Source of the DNA: an uncultured Lewinella sp. | Lineage (GTDB): Bacteria; Bacteroidota; Bacteroidia; Chitinophagales; Saprospiraceae | Length of the DNA: 37,249 bases | NCBI GenBank assembly: GCA_937873655.1 | Contig: CALMYQ010000229.1 | Span: forward strand, 1-37,249 | Direction: 5' to 3' | Shown: positions 16,464 through 29,506 of the stretch, in pieces | How positions within the stretch are numbered: the stretch's first letter is position 1 | Layout: each line of letters opens with the position of its first letter | The notes under the pieces: generated by a model | What the model saw: the letters and a program-made list of their open reading frames with translations, nothing else | Databases searched by the model: none | Told to the model about the DNA's origin: nothing | Position numbers and translations under genes: made by a program

Positions 16464-17660
16464 ATGGCTAAGGAAACTTTTGACAGGTCGAAGCCACACG
16501 TTAACATCGGTACGATCGGCCACGTTGACCATGGTAAGACCACTTTGACAGCTGCTATCACTTCTGTTCTTTCCAGTGACGGCTTGGCTAAAGCTACCTC
16601 TTATGACTCTATTGACGCTGCTCCGGAAGAAAAAGAGAGGGGTATCACGATCAATACAGCGCACGTTGAATACCAGACAAAATCCCGCCACTACGCGCAC
16701 GTAGACTGCCCGGGCCACGCCGACTATGTGAAGAACATGGTAACGGGCGCCGCTCAGATGGACGGTGCAATCCTTGTGGTAGCTGCTACGGATGGTCCTA
16801 TGCCTCAGACCCGCGAGCACATCCTGCTTGCGCGCCAGGTCGGTGTTCCCAATATCGTTGTTTTCATGAACAAGGTTGACCTTGTTGACGACGAAGAAAT
16901 GTTGGAATTGGTTGAAATGGAAGTTCGCGAACTCCTCAGCCAATACAAATATGACGGTGACAACGCAGCTGTGATCCAGGGTTCTGCCCTGAAAGCACTG
17001 GAAGGCACTGAGGAAGGTGTTGCCGCCATCCGCAAGCTGATGGACGCCGTTGATTCGGAGATTAAAACGCCTGCCCGCCTGGTTGACCTGCCGTTCCTGA
17101 TGCCGATCGAGGACGTATTCACCATCACCGGTCGCGGCACGGTAGCTACCGGTCGTATCGAGCGTGGTGTGATTAACGTTGGCGATCCGGTTGAGATCAT
17201 CGGTATGATGAAGGACGGTGAAAAACCGCTGAACTCTACCGTTACCGGTGTGGAGATGTTCCGCAAACTGCTCGATCGCGGTGAAGCCGGTGATAACGCA
17301 GGCATCCTTCTTCGCGGTATTGACAAAGAAGCTATCCGCCGCGGTATGGTGATCTGCAAGCCGGGTTCTGTAAAACCGCACAAGAAATTCAAGTGTGAGG
17401 TTTACGTACTGAGCAAGGAAGAAGGCGGTCGTCACACCCCGTTCTTCAACGGCTACCGCCCGCAGTTCTACTTCCGTACAACGGACGTTACCGGCGACGT
17501 TAACCTGCCTGCAGGCGTTGAAATGGTAATGCCCGGCGACAACGTAACGCTGGAAGTTAACCTCCTGAACTCGATCGCCATGGAAAAAGGTCTCCGTTTC
17601 GCTATCCGCGAAGGCGGCCGTACGGTTGGCGCCGGTCAGGTTACAGAGATTCTGGACTAA
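16464..17660 (+). CDS. tuf: Translation elongation factor Tu
   Basis: EF-Tu delivers aminoacyl-tRNA to the ribosome as a GTP complex. The 398-residue protein shows every GTPase box: G1 at G19-H-V-D-H-G-K-T26, the switch I region ERGITINTAHVEY, G3 DCPGHADY, G4 NKVDL and G5 SALKAL. The beta-barrel domains II and III follow (GRGTVATGRIERG; MPGDNVTLEV), ending VTEILD. Length and start (MAKETFDRSKPHVN) match family members. It lies between four upstream tRNAs and tRNA-Trp/secE/nusG, an arrangement widespread in Bacteroidota. There is no Shine-Dalgarno sequence; an AT-rich stretch precedes the ATG, as in highly expressed genes of this phylum. A minus-strand frame of similar length is a shadow. Confidence 0.99.
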   Translation: MAKETFDRSKPHVNIGTIGHVDHGKTTLTAAITSVLSSDGLAKATSYDSIDAAPEEKERGITINTAHVEYQTKSRHYAHVDCPGHADYVKNMVTGAAQMDGAILVVAATDGPMPQTREHILLARQVGVPNIVVFMNKVDLVDDEEMLELVEMEVRELLSQYKYDGDNAAVIQGSALKALEGTEEGVAAIRKLMDAVDSEIKTPARLVDLPFLMPIEDVFTITGRGTVATGRIERGVINVGDPVEIIGMMKDGEKPLNSTVTGVEMFRKLLDRGEAGDNAGILLRGIDKEAIRRGMVICKPGSVKPHKKFKCEVYVLSKEEGGRHTPFFNGYRPQFYFRTTDVTGDVNLPAGVEMVMPGDNVTLEVNLLNSIAMEKGLRFAIREGGRTVGAGQVTEILD

Positions 17661-17688
17661 TCGTCCGATTCGGATACAAGCATAAGCA

Positions 17689-17760
17689 GGCAGTTCGTCA
17701 ATCAGGCTGTTGTTGGTTCCCTCTTCCGGAACTGCCGACTGCAGATCGGCGAACTGCCGA
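17689..17760. repeat. Inverted repeat and degenerate 7-mer units after tuf
   Basis: GGCAGTTCG (17689-17697) is the reverse complement of CGAACTGCC (17750-17758). A smaller hairpin ATCGGC-GAACT-GCCGAT ends at 17761. The stretch AACTGCC GACTGCA GATCGGC reads as loose 7-base units, like those at 7551-7587. There is no T-run, so it is probably not a terminator. Confidence 0.55.
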
Positions 17761-17781
17761 TTCGTTCTATAACTTTTACAA

Positions 17782-17854
17782 ACGGGCATAGCTCAACTGG
17801 TAGAGTGACGGTCTCCAAAACCGTAGGCTGGGGGTTCGAGCCCCTCTGCCCGTG
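17782..17854 (+). tRNA. tRNA-Trp (anticodon CCA)
   Basis: This is a 73-base cloverleaf. Acceptor ACGGGCA pairs with TGCCCGT, discriminator G as required for Trp identity. The anticodon arm is ACGGT-CTCCAAA-ACCGT with anticodon CCA. The T-arm has GGTTCGAGCCC. It lies between tuf and secE, as in many bacteria. Confidence 0.98.
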
Positions 17855-17895
17855 CAAATAATCGGAGGAATTTTTCTCCACCTGATCATTCTGCT

Positions 17896-18090
17896 ATGGA
17901 AAGTATCAAATTGTACATCAAGGAAAGCTACAACGAACTGGTCAACAAGGTAACCTGGCCTTCCTGGGTAAGCCTGCAGAGCAGCACCATCCTGGTGATC
18001 GTTTCCACGCTTATCCTGGCAGCTGTTATCGCTGTAATGGACCTGGCGTCCAAAGGGTTTACCGAATTCATCTATAGAATCAACAGCTAA
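17896..18090 (+). CDS. secE: Preprotein translocase subunit SecE
   Basis: This is the 64-residue, single-span form of SecE that clamps the SecY channel in the inner membrane. It has the conserved amphipathic N-terminal helix with YNELVNKVTWPSW, where the VTWP core is the family signature, and one membrane helix (about residues 35-56, ILVIVSTLILAAVIAVM). It lies 41 bases after tRNA-Trp and 5 bases before nusG, the standard secE-nusG pair. Confidence 0.97.
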   Translation: MESIKLYIKESYNELVNKVTWPSWVSLQSSTILVIVSTLILAAVIAVMDLASKGFTEFIYRINS

Positions 18091-18095
18091 TTTCA

Positions 18096-18644
18096 ATGTC
18101 TGAAGAGAAGAAGTGGTACTCCCTAAGGGTTATCAGCGGGAAAGAGCGCAAGATCAAAGAGCGTATTGATTTGGAGGTTAAGCGCAACAACTGGGATGAT
18201 TTCATTACCCAGGTGCTGGTACCTACTGAAAAGGTTTACAAAATCCGCGGCGGGAAAAAAGTGATCTCCGAAAGGAATATCCTGCCCGGTTATATCCTCA
18301 TTGAGGCCCTTCCTTCCAAATTGACCCCTGAAATCGTACAAAGCATCGCCAACGTTCAGAACGTCATTCACTTCCTCGGAAAAGAAACGCCGATCCCGAT
18401 GCGGGCTTCCGAAGCCAACCGGATGCTGGGCAAGGTTGACGAATCGCTGGATGTGGGCGAATCCCTGATCGAACCCTTCATCGTGGGAGAAACCGTCAAG
18501 ATCATCGACGGGCCGTTCTCCGAATTTGTAGGGGACATCCAGGAGGTGAACGAAGAGAAGAAAAAACTGAAAGTGATCGTTAAGATATTCGGCCGCGGAA
18601 CGGAGGTAGAACTCAATTTCATGCAGGTCGAAAAACAAGCTTGA
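18096..18644 (+). CDS. nusG: Transcription antitermination/termination factor NusG
   Basis: NusG binds the clamp of RNA polymerase and links it to Rho or to the leading ribosome. The 182-residue protein has the NGN domain (KKWYSLRVISGKE at the N-terminus, then VPTEKVYKIRGGKK and LPGYILIE) and a C-terminal KOW domain (GETVKIIDGPFSEFVGDIQEV) ending in the last strand VELNFMQVEK. Size is close to E. coli NusG (181). It begins 5 bases after secE. The spacer of 127 bases to rplK has no clear promoter. Confidence 0.98.
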   Translation: MSEEKKWYSLRVISGKERKIKERIDLEVKRNNWDDFITQVLVPTEKVYKIRGGKKVISERNILPGYILIEALPSKLTPEIVQSIANVQNVIHFLGKETPIPMRASEANRMLGKVDESLDVGESLIEPFIVGETVKIIDGPFSEFVGDIQEVNEEKKKLKVIVKIFGRGTEVELNFMQVEKQA

Positions 18645-18771
18645 TCAACTGGTTTCTTATTTGTTTCAGGCGCCGTTCCATGCGCGTTTTTGCTTCCTGC
18701 CGGAAAAGTGAGCGCCGGCCGGAATCAGCTTCCCGAAAACGATTGGAACCAGCCGGTTAAAAAGCAATATC

Positions 18772-19215
18772 ATGGCAAAGGAAATAGATGGTTTTGTAAA
18801 ACTTCAGGTAAAAGGCGGCCAGGCTAACCCGGCTCCTCCCGTTGGCCCGGCATTGGGTTCCAAGGGCCTGAACATCATGGAATTCTGCAAGCGCTTCAAC
18901 GCCGATACCCAGGACAAAATGGGGAAGGTGCTACCGGTGCTGATCACCTATTACAAGGACAAGTCGTTTGACTTTGTCATCAAAACGGCGCCTGCCTCAG
19001 CTCAGCTGATGGAAGCGGCCAAGATCAAAAAAGGTTCCGGACAGTCCAACCGCAACAAGGTCGGCTCCGTTACCTGGGATCAGGTGAAAGCTATTGCGGA
19101 AGACAAAATGCCCGACCTGAACTGCTTCACGATCGAATCGGCCATGAAAATGGTGGCAGGCACGGCCCGCAGTCTGGGCGTCACGGTTACCGGAACGCCG
19201 CCCTGGGCTGAATAA
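18772..19215 (+). CDS. rplK: 50S ribosomal protein L11
   Basis: L11 forms the stalk base of the large subunit with 23S rRNA. The 147-residue product has the N-terminal domain with the conserved PAPPVGPALGSKGLNIMEF block and the C-terminal RNA-binding domain (KGSGQSNRNKVGSVTWDQV, then AGTARSLGVTV). It is the first gene of the rplK-rplA-rplJ-rplL group and lies 127 bases after nusG. Confidence 0.99.
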   Translation: MAKEIDGFVKLQVKGGQANPAPPVGPALGSKGLNIMEFCKRFNADTQDKMGKVLPVLITYYKDKSFDFVIKTAPASAQLMEAAKIKKGSGQSNRNKVGSVTWDQVKAIAEDKMPDLNCFTIESAMKMVAGTARSLGVTVTGTPPWAE

Positions 19216-19314
19216 GCTGCAAATTAATTACTCATAAGCGGCCGGCCGATGGGCAGCCGCAGCAGGGAGTCCCGGGTACCAAGCCGGGGCGTTATTCACC
19301 TCAAAATTTTGAAA

Positions 19315-20010
19315 ATGTCAAGCAAACTAGGTAAAAAAAGGAAAGCGGCCAACAGCAAGGTGGAAGGCAGCAAGCTCTACACCCTGGAGGACGCAATGGC
19401 GTTGGTCAAGCAGGTCAACACCACCAAGTTCGACGCTTCTGTCGACCTGCACGTCCGCCTCGGCATCGACCCGCGTAAAGCGGATCAGGCCCTGCGCGGC
19501 TCGGTAAGCCTTCCGCACGGCACCGGTAAAACCAAGCGCGTTCTGGCGCTGGTCACTCCGGACAAAGAGGAGGACGCCAGGAATGCAGGCGCCGATTTCG
19601 TCGGCCTCGACGATATGATCGACAAGATCGCCGGCGGCTGGACCGATATCGACGTCATCATTGCCATGCCGCAGGTGATGGCCAAGGTCGGTAAGATCGG
19701 CCGTATACTCGGTCCCCGCGGTTTGATGCCCAACCCCAAGACGGGCACCGTTACCCAGGATGTCGCCAACGCCGTAAGCGAGGTAAAACAAGGAAAGATC
19801 TCCTTCCGCGTAGATAAGTTCGGTATTGTTCACTCTTCCGTAGGCCGGGTTTCTTTCAGCCCGGATAAATTGTCCGATAACGCGAATGAACTGCTCCACA
19901 CGCTATTGCGTATGAAGCCTTCTACCGCCAAAGGCACCTATGTGAAGTCCGTCACCGTGGCCAGCACTATGAGCCCGGGCATCAAGGTGGACACCAAAAC
20001 AATTCAATAA
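19315..20010 (+). CDS. rplA: 50S ribosomal protein L1
   Basis: L1 forms the mobile stalk near the E site and in many bacteria represses its own operon. The ATG at 19315 gives 231 residues, the usual length, beginning SSKLGKKRKAAN. An upstream in-frame start at 19249 would add 22 residues of unlikely composition and is rejected. Family blocks include DLHVRLGIDPRKADQ, LPHGTGKTKRVL, the signature VGKIGRILGPRGLMPNPKTGT, and GKISFRVDKFGIVH. A 99-base spacer separates it from rplK, and rplJ follows after 22 bases. Confidence 0.98.
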   Translation: MSSKLGKKRKAANSKVEGSKLYTLEDAMALVKQVNTTKFDASVDLHVRLGIDPRKADQALRGSVSLPHGTGKTKRVLALVTPDKEEDARNAGADFVGLDDMIDKIAGGWTDIDVIIAMPQVMAKVGKIGRILGPRGLMPNPKTGTVTQDVANAVSEVKQGKISFRVDKFGIVHSSVGRVSFSPDKLSDNANELLHTLLRMKPSTAKGTYVKSVTVASTMSPGIKVDTKTIQ

Positions 20011-20032
20011 GCATTTAAATCTCATCAATAAA

Positions 20033-20560
20033 ATGACGAGGGAAGAAAAAACAGCTACCATTGAAGCGCTGAAGGACAAACTTTCTCAGGTATCCTATTT
20101 TTACCTGACCGATTCCTCTACGCTCACGGTAGAACAGACCAATAAATTCCGGAAGCTGTGTTTTGAGAAAGGCGTTGAAATGCGCGTTGTGAAAAACACG
20201 CTTCTGCGGAAAGCCATGGAATCCTTTCCGGATGATCGCAACTATGTAGCGCTCAACGACTCGCTCCACGGCCCTACTGCGGTATTGTTCACGGAAACGG
20301 CTAACGTTCCCGCCAAGTTGCTGAAAGAGTTTCGCAAAAGCAGCGACAAGCCGGTGCTGAAAGCGGCCTATATCGATTCCGCCGTCTTTGTCGGCGACAA
20401 TCAGATCGATCCGCTCAGCTCGCTCAAGTCCAAGGAAGAATTGCTCGGGGAGATCATCGCCCTGCTGCAATCTCCGGCCAAGAATGTCATCGGCGCCCTC
20501 AATTCGGGCGGCCAGAAACTCGCAGGCATCATCAAGGCATTGGAGGAACGCGGCGCCTGA
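20033..20560 (+). CDS. rplJ: 50S ribosomal protein L10
   Basis: L10 anchors L7/L12 dimers to the ribosome. The 175-residue product starts TREEKTATIEALKDKLSQV and has the conserved FRKLCFEKGVEMRVVKNTLLRKA block and a C-terminal helix (VIGALNSGGQKLAGIIKAL) that binds L7/L12 N-termini. It begins only 22 bases after rplA, leaving no room for the separate structured L10 leader seen before rplJ in many Firmicutes. Any autoregulation would have to act elsewhere, for example in the 107-base rplJ-rplL gap. Confidence 0.98.
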   Translation: MTREEKTATIEALKDKLSQVSYFYLTDSSTLTVEQTNKFRKLCFEKGVEMRVVKNTLLRKAMESFPDDRNYVALNDSLHGPTAVLFTETANVPAKLLKEFRKSSDKPVLKAAYIDSAVFVGDNQIDPLSSLKSKEELLGEIIALLQSPAKNVIGALNSGGQKLAGIIKALEERGA

Positions 20561-20626
20561 TAACATCCGAATATTTTCCGTTTGCCTTCGGGCGCGGTAA
20601 TCAAGATAAGCTTCCAAGTATTACGC

Positions 20627-20671
20627 ACGATAATTCATTATCGTACAAACTTTAAAACCATTTTAAAATGG
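20627..20671 (+). promoter_or_regulatory. Hairpin and palindrome over the rplL start
   Basis: ACGATAA (20627-20633) pairs with TTATCGT (20638-20644) around a TTCA tetraloop. Then CCATTTTAAAATGG (20658-20671) is a perfect 14-base palindrome that contains the rplL ATG (20668). The second element could pair as CCATT/AATGG and mask the start codon. Whether this regulates L7/L12 synthesis is inference. Confidence 0.45.
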
Positions 20672-21054
20672 CTGATCTGAAAGCATTTGCTGAACAATTG
20701 GTAAGCCTCACCGTTAAAGAGGTTAACGAGTTGGCGCAAATTTTAAAAGACGACTACGGCATCGAACCCGCTGCTGCTGCTGTTGCAGTTGCTGCCGGTC
20801 CTGCTGCAGGCGGTGGCGACGCAGCTGCCGGCCCTGCTGAGAAAACCGAATTCGATGTCATCCTTACTTCCGGCGGTGCCGCCAAGTTGCAGGTAGTGAA
20901 AGAAGTGAAGAATCTGTTGGGTCTGGGCCTGAAAGAAGCCAAAGACCTGGTAGACAGCGCACCGGCTCCGGTGAAGCAAGGTGTTCCTAAAGATGAGGCT
21001 GAGAAAATCAAAGCCGCTTTGGAAACTGCCGGCGCTTCTGTGGAACTGAAGTAA
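20668..21054 (+). CDS. rplL: 50S ribosomal protein L7/L12
   Basis: L7/L12 is the multi-copy stalk protein that recruits translation GTPases. The 128-residue protein has the N-terminal dimerisation helices (MADLKAFAEQLVSLTVKEV), an Ala/Gly-rich hinge (about residues 36-55) and the C-terminal factor-binding domain (KTEFDVILTSGGAAKLQVV and GLGLKEAKDLVDSAP). It precedes rpoB by 222 bases that hold two hairpins. Confidence 0.99.
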   Translation: MADLKAFAEQLVSLTVKEVNELAQILKDDYGIEPAAAAVAVAAGPAAGGGDAAAGPAEKTEFDVILTSGGAAKLQVVKEVKNLLGLGLKEAKDLVDSAPAPVKQGVPKDEAEKIKAALETAGASVELK

Positions 21055-21118
21055 CGGAGTACGTTCCCCGTACCGACAGGCCCGGTTGGTAGCAGCCGGG
21101 TTCGGCTTCGGGGATAAA

Positions 21119-21210
21119 GGCTTAGCCAGTTGCTGCAACTGGCTAGGCCTATTGTCGTATATTTACAGAATATTTGGGTCACCAGTGAACTTTTTAGGGG
21201 GTTCACCGGT
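21119..21210 (+). promoter_or_regulatory. Two hairpins in the rplL-rpoB spacer
   Basis: TAGCCAGTTG (21123-21132) pairs perfectly with CAACTGGCTA (21136-21145), extended outward by GGC/GCC. ACCAGTGAAC (21181-21190) pairs with GTTCACCGGT (21201-21210) with one A-C mismatch around a 10-base loop. Neither is followed by a good T-run. In E. coli the same spacer holds an attenuator and an RNase III site that set the ratio of ribosomal protein to polymerase. A similar role here is inference from position. Confidence 0.5.
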
Positions 21211-21276
21211 AATATATTGTTTAGGCATGCTATTGAAAGACTTTAGTTGCCTGTCCTTTTTAAATCCTTTTTGCCA

Positions 21277-24200
21277 ATGACGTCTAATGGTAAGGTGTTA
21301 AATGCCGAAGAAGCACGCGTCAGCTTCGGCAAAATCAAACTCTCCTCAGAGTATCCTGACCTGCTAGAAATCCAATTGAAGTCATTCCAGGAATTCTTTC
21401 AACTGGAAACGACTCCTGAGAACCGTATCAACGAAGGTTTGTACAAGGTGTTTCAGGAGAATTTTCCCATTGTTGATGCCAGAAACATTTTCGTACTGGA
21501 ATTTCTCGATTACTTCATCGATCCGCCCCGCTATTCCATCGACGAATGCATGCAGCGCGGACTGACTTACAGCGTGCCGCTGAAAGCCAAGTTGAAGCTT
21601 TCCTGCAACGATGAAGAGCATATCGATTTCCAGACCATTGTTCAGGATGTATTTCTGGGGAACATTCCGTACATGACCCCGAAAGGTACGTTCATCATCA
21701 ACGGCGCAGAGCGGGTGATCGTTTCCCAGCTGCACCGTTCGCCGGGCGTATTCTTCGGGCAGACCTTCCACCCCAACGGCACCAAGATCTACTCGGCCAG
21801 GGTGATCCCGTTCAAAGGGGCGTGGATGGAATTCGCGACGGATATCAATACCGTGATGTATGCGTACATCGACCGCAAGAAAAAATTCCCGGTAACAACC
21901 CTGCTGCGGGCTATCGGCTACGATACGGATAAATCCATCCTGGATATCTTCGGTCTGGCTGATGAGGTATCCGCAACCCGCGAATCGCTGGAAAACTCCA
22001 TCGGCAGGAAACTCGCCGCCCGGGTGCTCCGTACCTGGACCGAGGACTTCGTTGATGAGGATACCGGCGAGGTGGTTACCATCGAACGGAACGAAATCAT
22101 CCTGGAGCGCGATGTGATCCTCGATGAGGAAAACATCGAGTACATCCTGGATGCCGAAATGGATACCGTCATCCTCCAGCGCGAGGACATCGAGCTCGAC
22201 TATTCCATTATCTATAATACCCTGCAAAAGGATCCTTCCAGCTCCGAACTGGAAGCCGTAACGCATATCTACCGCCAATTGCGCGGTGCAGATCCCCCCG
22301 ATGAAGAAACGGCTCGCGGGATCATCGACAAGCTGTTCTTTTCCGATAAGCGCTATAACCTGGGCGATGTCGGTCGCTATAAGATCAACCGCAAGCTGGA
22401 CCTTGAAACTTCCGACGAAACCCTCGTGTTGACCAAGGAAGACATCATCGCCATCGTTGAATACCTGGTGCGCCTGATGAACCAGGAAGCCGAGATCGAC
22501 GATATCGACCACCTGAGCAACCGCCGTGTCAGAACGGTCGGCGAACAGCTCTACGCCCAATTCGGCGTAGGTCTGGCCAGGATGGCCCGCACCATCAGGG
22601 AACGGATGAACGTCAGGGACAACGAGGTCTTTACCCCGATCGACCTGATCAACGCCCGTACCTTGTCGTCGGTGATCAACTCCTTCTTCGGTACCAGCCA
22701 GCTGAGCCAGTTCCTCGACCAGACCAACCCGCTGTCGGAAATCACCCACAAGCGCCGGATCTCCGCGCTGGGCCCCGGCGGTTTGTCCAGGGAAAGGGCC
22801 GGCTTCGAGGTGCGCGACGTTCACTACTCCCACTACGGGCGTCTGTGTACGATCGAAACGCCTGAAGGCCCCAACATCGGTTTGATCTCTACGCTCTGCG
22901 TACACGCCAAGATCAACAAAATGGGCTTCCTGGAAACGCCTTACCGCCAGGTGGTGGAAGGCCGCGTTACCGTGGAAGGCAACGCGCAGTACCTTTCCGC
23001 CGAAGGGGAAGACGACCTGAAGATCGCACAGGCCAACGCGCCGATCGACGAGGCCGGTCATTTCCAGTCGGACAGGATCAAGTGCCGCGAGCACGGCGAT
23101 TTCCCGGTACTTACTCCGGAAGAGATCGAATACATGGACGTGGCGCCCAACCAGATCGTGGGCGTATCGGCTTCCATGATCCCGTTCCTGGAAAACGATG
23201 ACGCCAACCGGGCCCTGATGGGTTCGAACATGCAGCGTCAGGCCGTACCGTTATTGCGCCCGAGCGCACCCGTTGTCGGTACCGGCCTGGAAGGCAAGGT
23301 TGCCCGGGACTCCCGCATGCTGATCAATGCGGAAGGCGACGGCGTCGTTGAATACGTTGACGCCAATGAGATCGTCATCCGATATGACCGCACGGAAGAA
23401 GATCAGCTGATCTCCTTCGAAGATAACCGCAAAACGTACACCCTGACCAAATTCCTGCGAACCAACCAGGGGACCTGCATCAACCTCAAGCCGATCGTTC
23501 GCCGCAACGACCGGGTATCCAAGGGGCAGATCCTTTGCGACGGTTACGCTACTGACAAGGGTGAACTCGCGCTGGGCCAAAACCTGAAGGTGGCTTTCAT
23601 GCCCTGGAAAGGTTACAACTTTGAGGATGCCATCGTGATTTCGGAGCGGGTCGTACAGGAAGACATCTTCACTTCGCTCCACATCGAACACTTCGAACTG
23701 GATGTGCGCGACACCAAACTGGGTGAGGAAGAACTGACCAACGATATCCCCAACGTCAGCGAGGAAGCCACCAAGGACCTCGACGAAAACGGGATCATCC
23801 GGGTCGGCGCCTGGGTGCGCGAAGGCGATATCCTGATCGGCAAGATCACGCCCAAAGGCGAATCCGACCCGACACCGGAAGAAAAACTGCTGCGCGCCAT
23901 CTTCGGCGATAAGGCCGGCGACGTGAAGGACGCTTCCCTGAAAGCGCCCCCCTCCACGACCGGCGTGGTGATCGACAAGCAGTTGTTCGCCCGCGCCAAA
24001 AAGGACAAACAGCAGAAGAACCAGGAGAAGGACGTTATCGCCAAGCTGGACGACCAGCACAAGATAGCGATCAACGAGCTCAAAACCATCCTGATCGACA
24101 AGCTGATGGTCCTCCTGCGCGACAAGACCTCTCAGGGCATCAAGACCGTTTACGGTGAACCGGTTGCTCCGAAAGGCGTCAAGTTTACCCAGGACCTGCT

Positions 24201-25098
24201 GCGCGAGATTGACTATTCCACGGTCGATTACAGCAACTGGACGACGGAAGGCAAGACCAATGAACTGATCGCGAGGTTGTTGCACAACTTCAGCATCAAG
24301 GTCAACGAGGAAGTCGGCCGTTACAAGCGCGAGAAATTCAACATCAGCATCGGTGATGAGCTGCCCGCAGGCGTGCTGAAACTGGCCAAGGTTTACATGG
24401 CCAAAAAACGGAAGCTGCGCGTAGGCGACAAGCTGGCCGGCCGCCACGGCAACAAGGGGATCGTTTCCCGGATCGTCCGTTCCGAAGATATGCCGTTCCT
24501 GGAAGACGGCACGCCGGTGGACATCGTACTGAACCCGCTGGGCGTACCTTCGAGGATGAACCTCGGCCAGATCTTCGAAACCGTACTCGGATGGGCCGGT
24601 GAGAAAATGGGCGTCAAATTCGCAACGCCGATCTTCGACGGGGCGAGCCAGGAAGAGATCGCACAGTACATGGTCGATGCAAACCTGCCATATCTGGGGC
24701 AGACCTACCTGTCGGACGGTGAAACGGGCGACCGCTTCCACCAGCAGGCCACGGTCGGGGTGATCTACATGCTCAAGTTGTCGCACATGGTCGACGACAA
24801 GATGCACGCCCGTTCGATCGGTCCGTACTCGCTCATTACCCAGCAGCCGCTGGGCGGTAAGGCGCAGTTCGGCGGTCAGCGGTTCGGCGAGATGGAAGTG
24901 TGGGCGCTTGAGGCGTTCGGCGCATCCCATATCCTGCAGGAGCTGCTCACGATCAAGTCGGACGATATTACGGGGCGTGCGAAGGCATACGAGGCCATCG
25001 TCAAAGGCGACAACCTGCCCGAGCCCGGCATTCCGGAATCGTTCAACGTATTGATCCACGAATTGCGTGGTCTGGCGCTTGATGTGAAGTTTGATTAA
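21277..25098 (+). CDS. rpoB: DNA-directed RNA polymerase subunit beta
   Basis: This is the beta subunit of RNA polymerase, 1273 residues from the ATG at 21277; a TTG 30 bases earlier would add ten unlikely residues. Domain blocks appear in order: N-terminal lobe (ERVIVSQLHRSPGVFF), the rifampicin-pocket region at about 469-505 (SQLSQFLDQTNPLSEITHKR, then RISALGPGGL), where the key Asp481, His491 and Ser496 are the sensitive-type residues, the ETPEGPNIGLI block, the active-site segments GDKLAGRHGNKGIVS and PSRMNLGQIFE, and the C-terminal clamp (GGQRFGEMEVWALEA, ending LDVKFD). rpoC follows after 20 bases. Confidence 0.99.
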   Translation: MTSNGKVLNAEEARVSFGKIKLSSEYPDLLEIQLKSFQEFFQLETTPENRINEGLYKVFQENFPIVDARNIFVLEFLDYFIDPPRYSIDECMQRGLTYSVPLKAKLKLSCNDEEHIDFQTIVQDVFLGNIPYMTPKGTFIINGAERVIVSQLHRSPGVFFGQTFHPNGTKIYSARVIPFKGAWMEFATDINTVMYAYIDRKKKFPVTTLLRAIGYDTDKSILDIFGLADEVSATRESLENSIGRKLAARVLRTWTEDFVDEDTGEVVTIERNEIILERDVILDEENIEYILDAEMDTVILQREDIELDYSIIYNTLQKDPSSSELEAVTHIYRQLRGADPPDEETARGIIDKLFFSDKRYNLGDVGRYKINRKLDLETSDETLVLTKEDIIAIVEYLVRLMNQEAEIDDIDHLSNRRVRTVGEQLYAQFGVGLARMARTIRERMNVRDNEVFTPIDLINARTLSSVINSFFGTSQLSQFLDQTNPLSEITHKRRISALGPGGLSRERAGFEVRDVHYSHYGRLCTIETPEGPNIGLISTLCVHAKINKMGFLETPYRQVVEGRVTVEGNAQYLSAEGEDDLKIAQANAPIDEAGHFQSDRIKCREHGDFPVLTPEEIEYMDVAPNQIVGVSASMIPFLENDDANRALMGSNMQRQAVPLLRPSAPVVGTGLEGKVARDSRMLINAEGDGVVEYVDANEIVIRYDRTEEDQLISFEDNRKTYTLTKFLRTNQGTCINLKPIVRRNDRVSKGQILCDGYATDKGELALGQNLKVAFMPWKGYNFEDAIVISERVVQEDIFTSLHIEHFELDVRDTKLGEEELTNDIPNVSEEATKDLDENGIIRVGAWVREGDILIGKITPKGESDPTPEEKLLRAIFGDKAGDVKDASLKAPPSTTGVVIDKQLFARAKKDKQQKNQEKDVIAKLDDQHKIAINELKTILIDKLMVLLRDKTSQGIKTVYGEPVAPKGVKFTQDLLREIDYSTVDYSNWTTEGKTNELIARLLHNFSIKVNEEVGRYKREKFNISIGDELPAGVLKLAKVYMAKKRKLRVGDKLAGRHGNKGIVSRIVRSEDMPFLEDGTPVDIVLNPLGVPSRMNLGQIFETVLGWAGEKMGVKFATPIFDGASQEEIAQYMVDANLPYLGQTYLSDGETGDRFHQQATVGVIYMLKLSHMVDDKMHARSIGPYSLITQQPLGGKAQFGGQRFGEMEVWALEAFGASHILQELLTIKSDDITGRAKAYEAIVKGDNLPEPGIPESFNVLIHELRGLALDVKFD

Positions 25099-25118
25099 TT
25101 TTTTAAAAAAGTCATAAT

Positions 25119-29423
<4,305 letters not shown>

Positions 29424-29463
29424 CAGGGTTTTCCCTGCTTTTTCTTAGCCATATAAACAACTT

Positions 29464-29498
29464 GAACCCTCTTCTTTTCGGGAGAGGGTTCATTTTTT
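29464..29498 (+). terminator. Intrinsic terminator of the rpoBC operon
   Basis: GAACCCTCT (29464-29472) pairs perfectly with AGAGGGTTC (29483-29491), a 9-bp stem with a 10-base loop, followed by ATTTTTTATT. It stands 40 bases after the rpoC stop codon and just before the next gene. Confidence 0.9.
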
Positions 29499-29506
29499 AT
29501 TAGCCT

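Noticed and set aside
19249..19314. Earlier start for rplA adding 22 residues
   Set aside because: The added residues (MGSRSRESRVPSRG...) are unlike L1; the ATG at 19315 gives the normal 231 residues.
21247..21276. TTG start for rpoB adding ten residues
   Set aside because: The ATG at 21277 fits the family better and needs no rare start codon.
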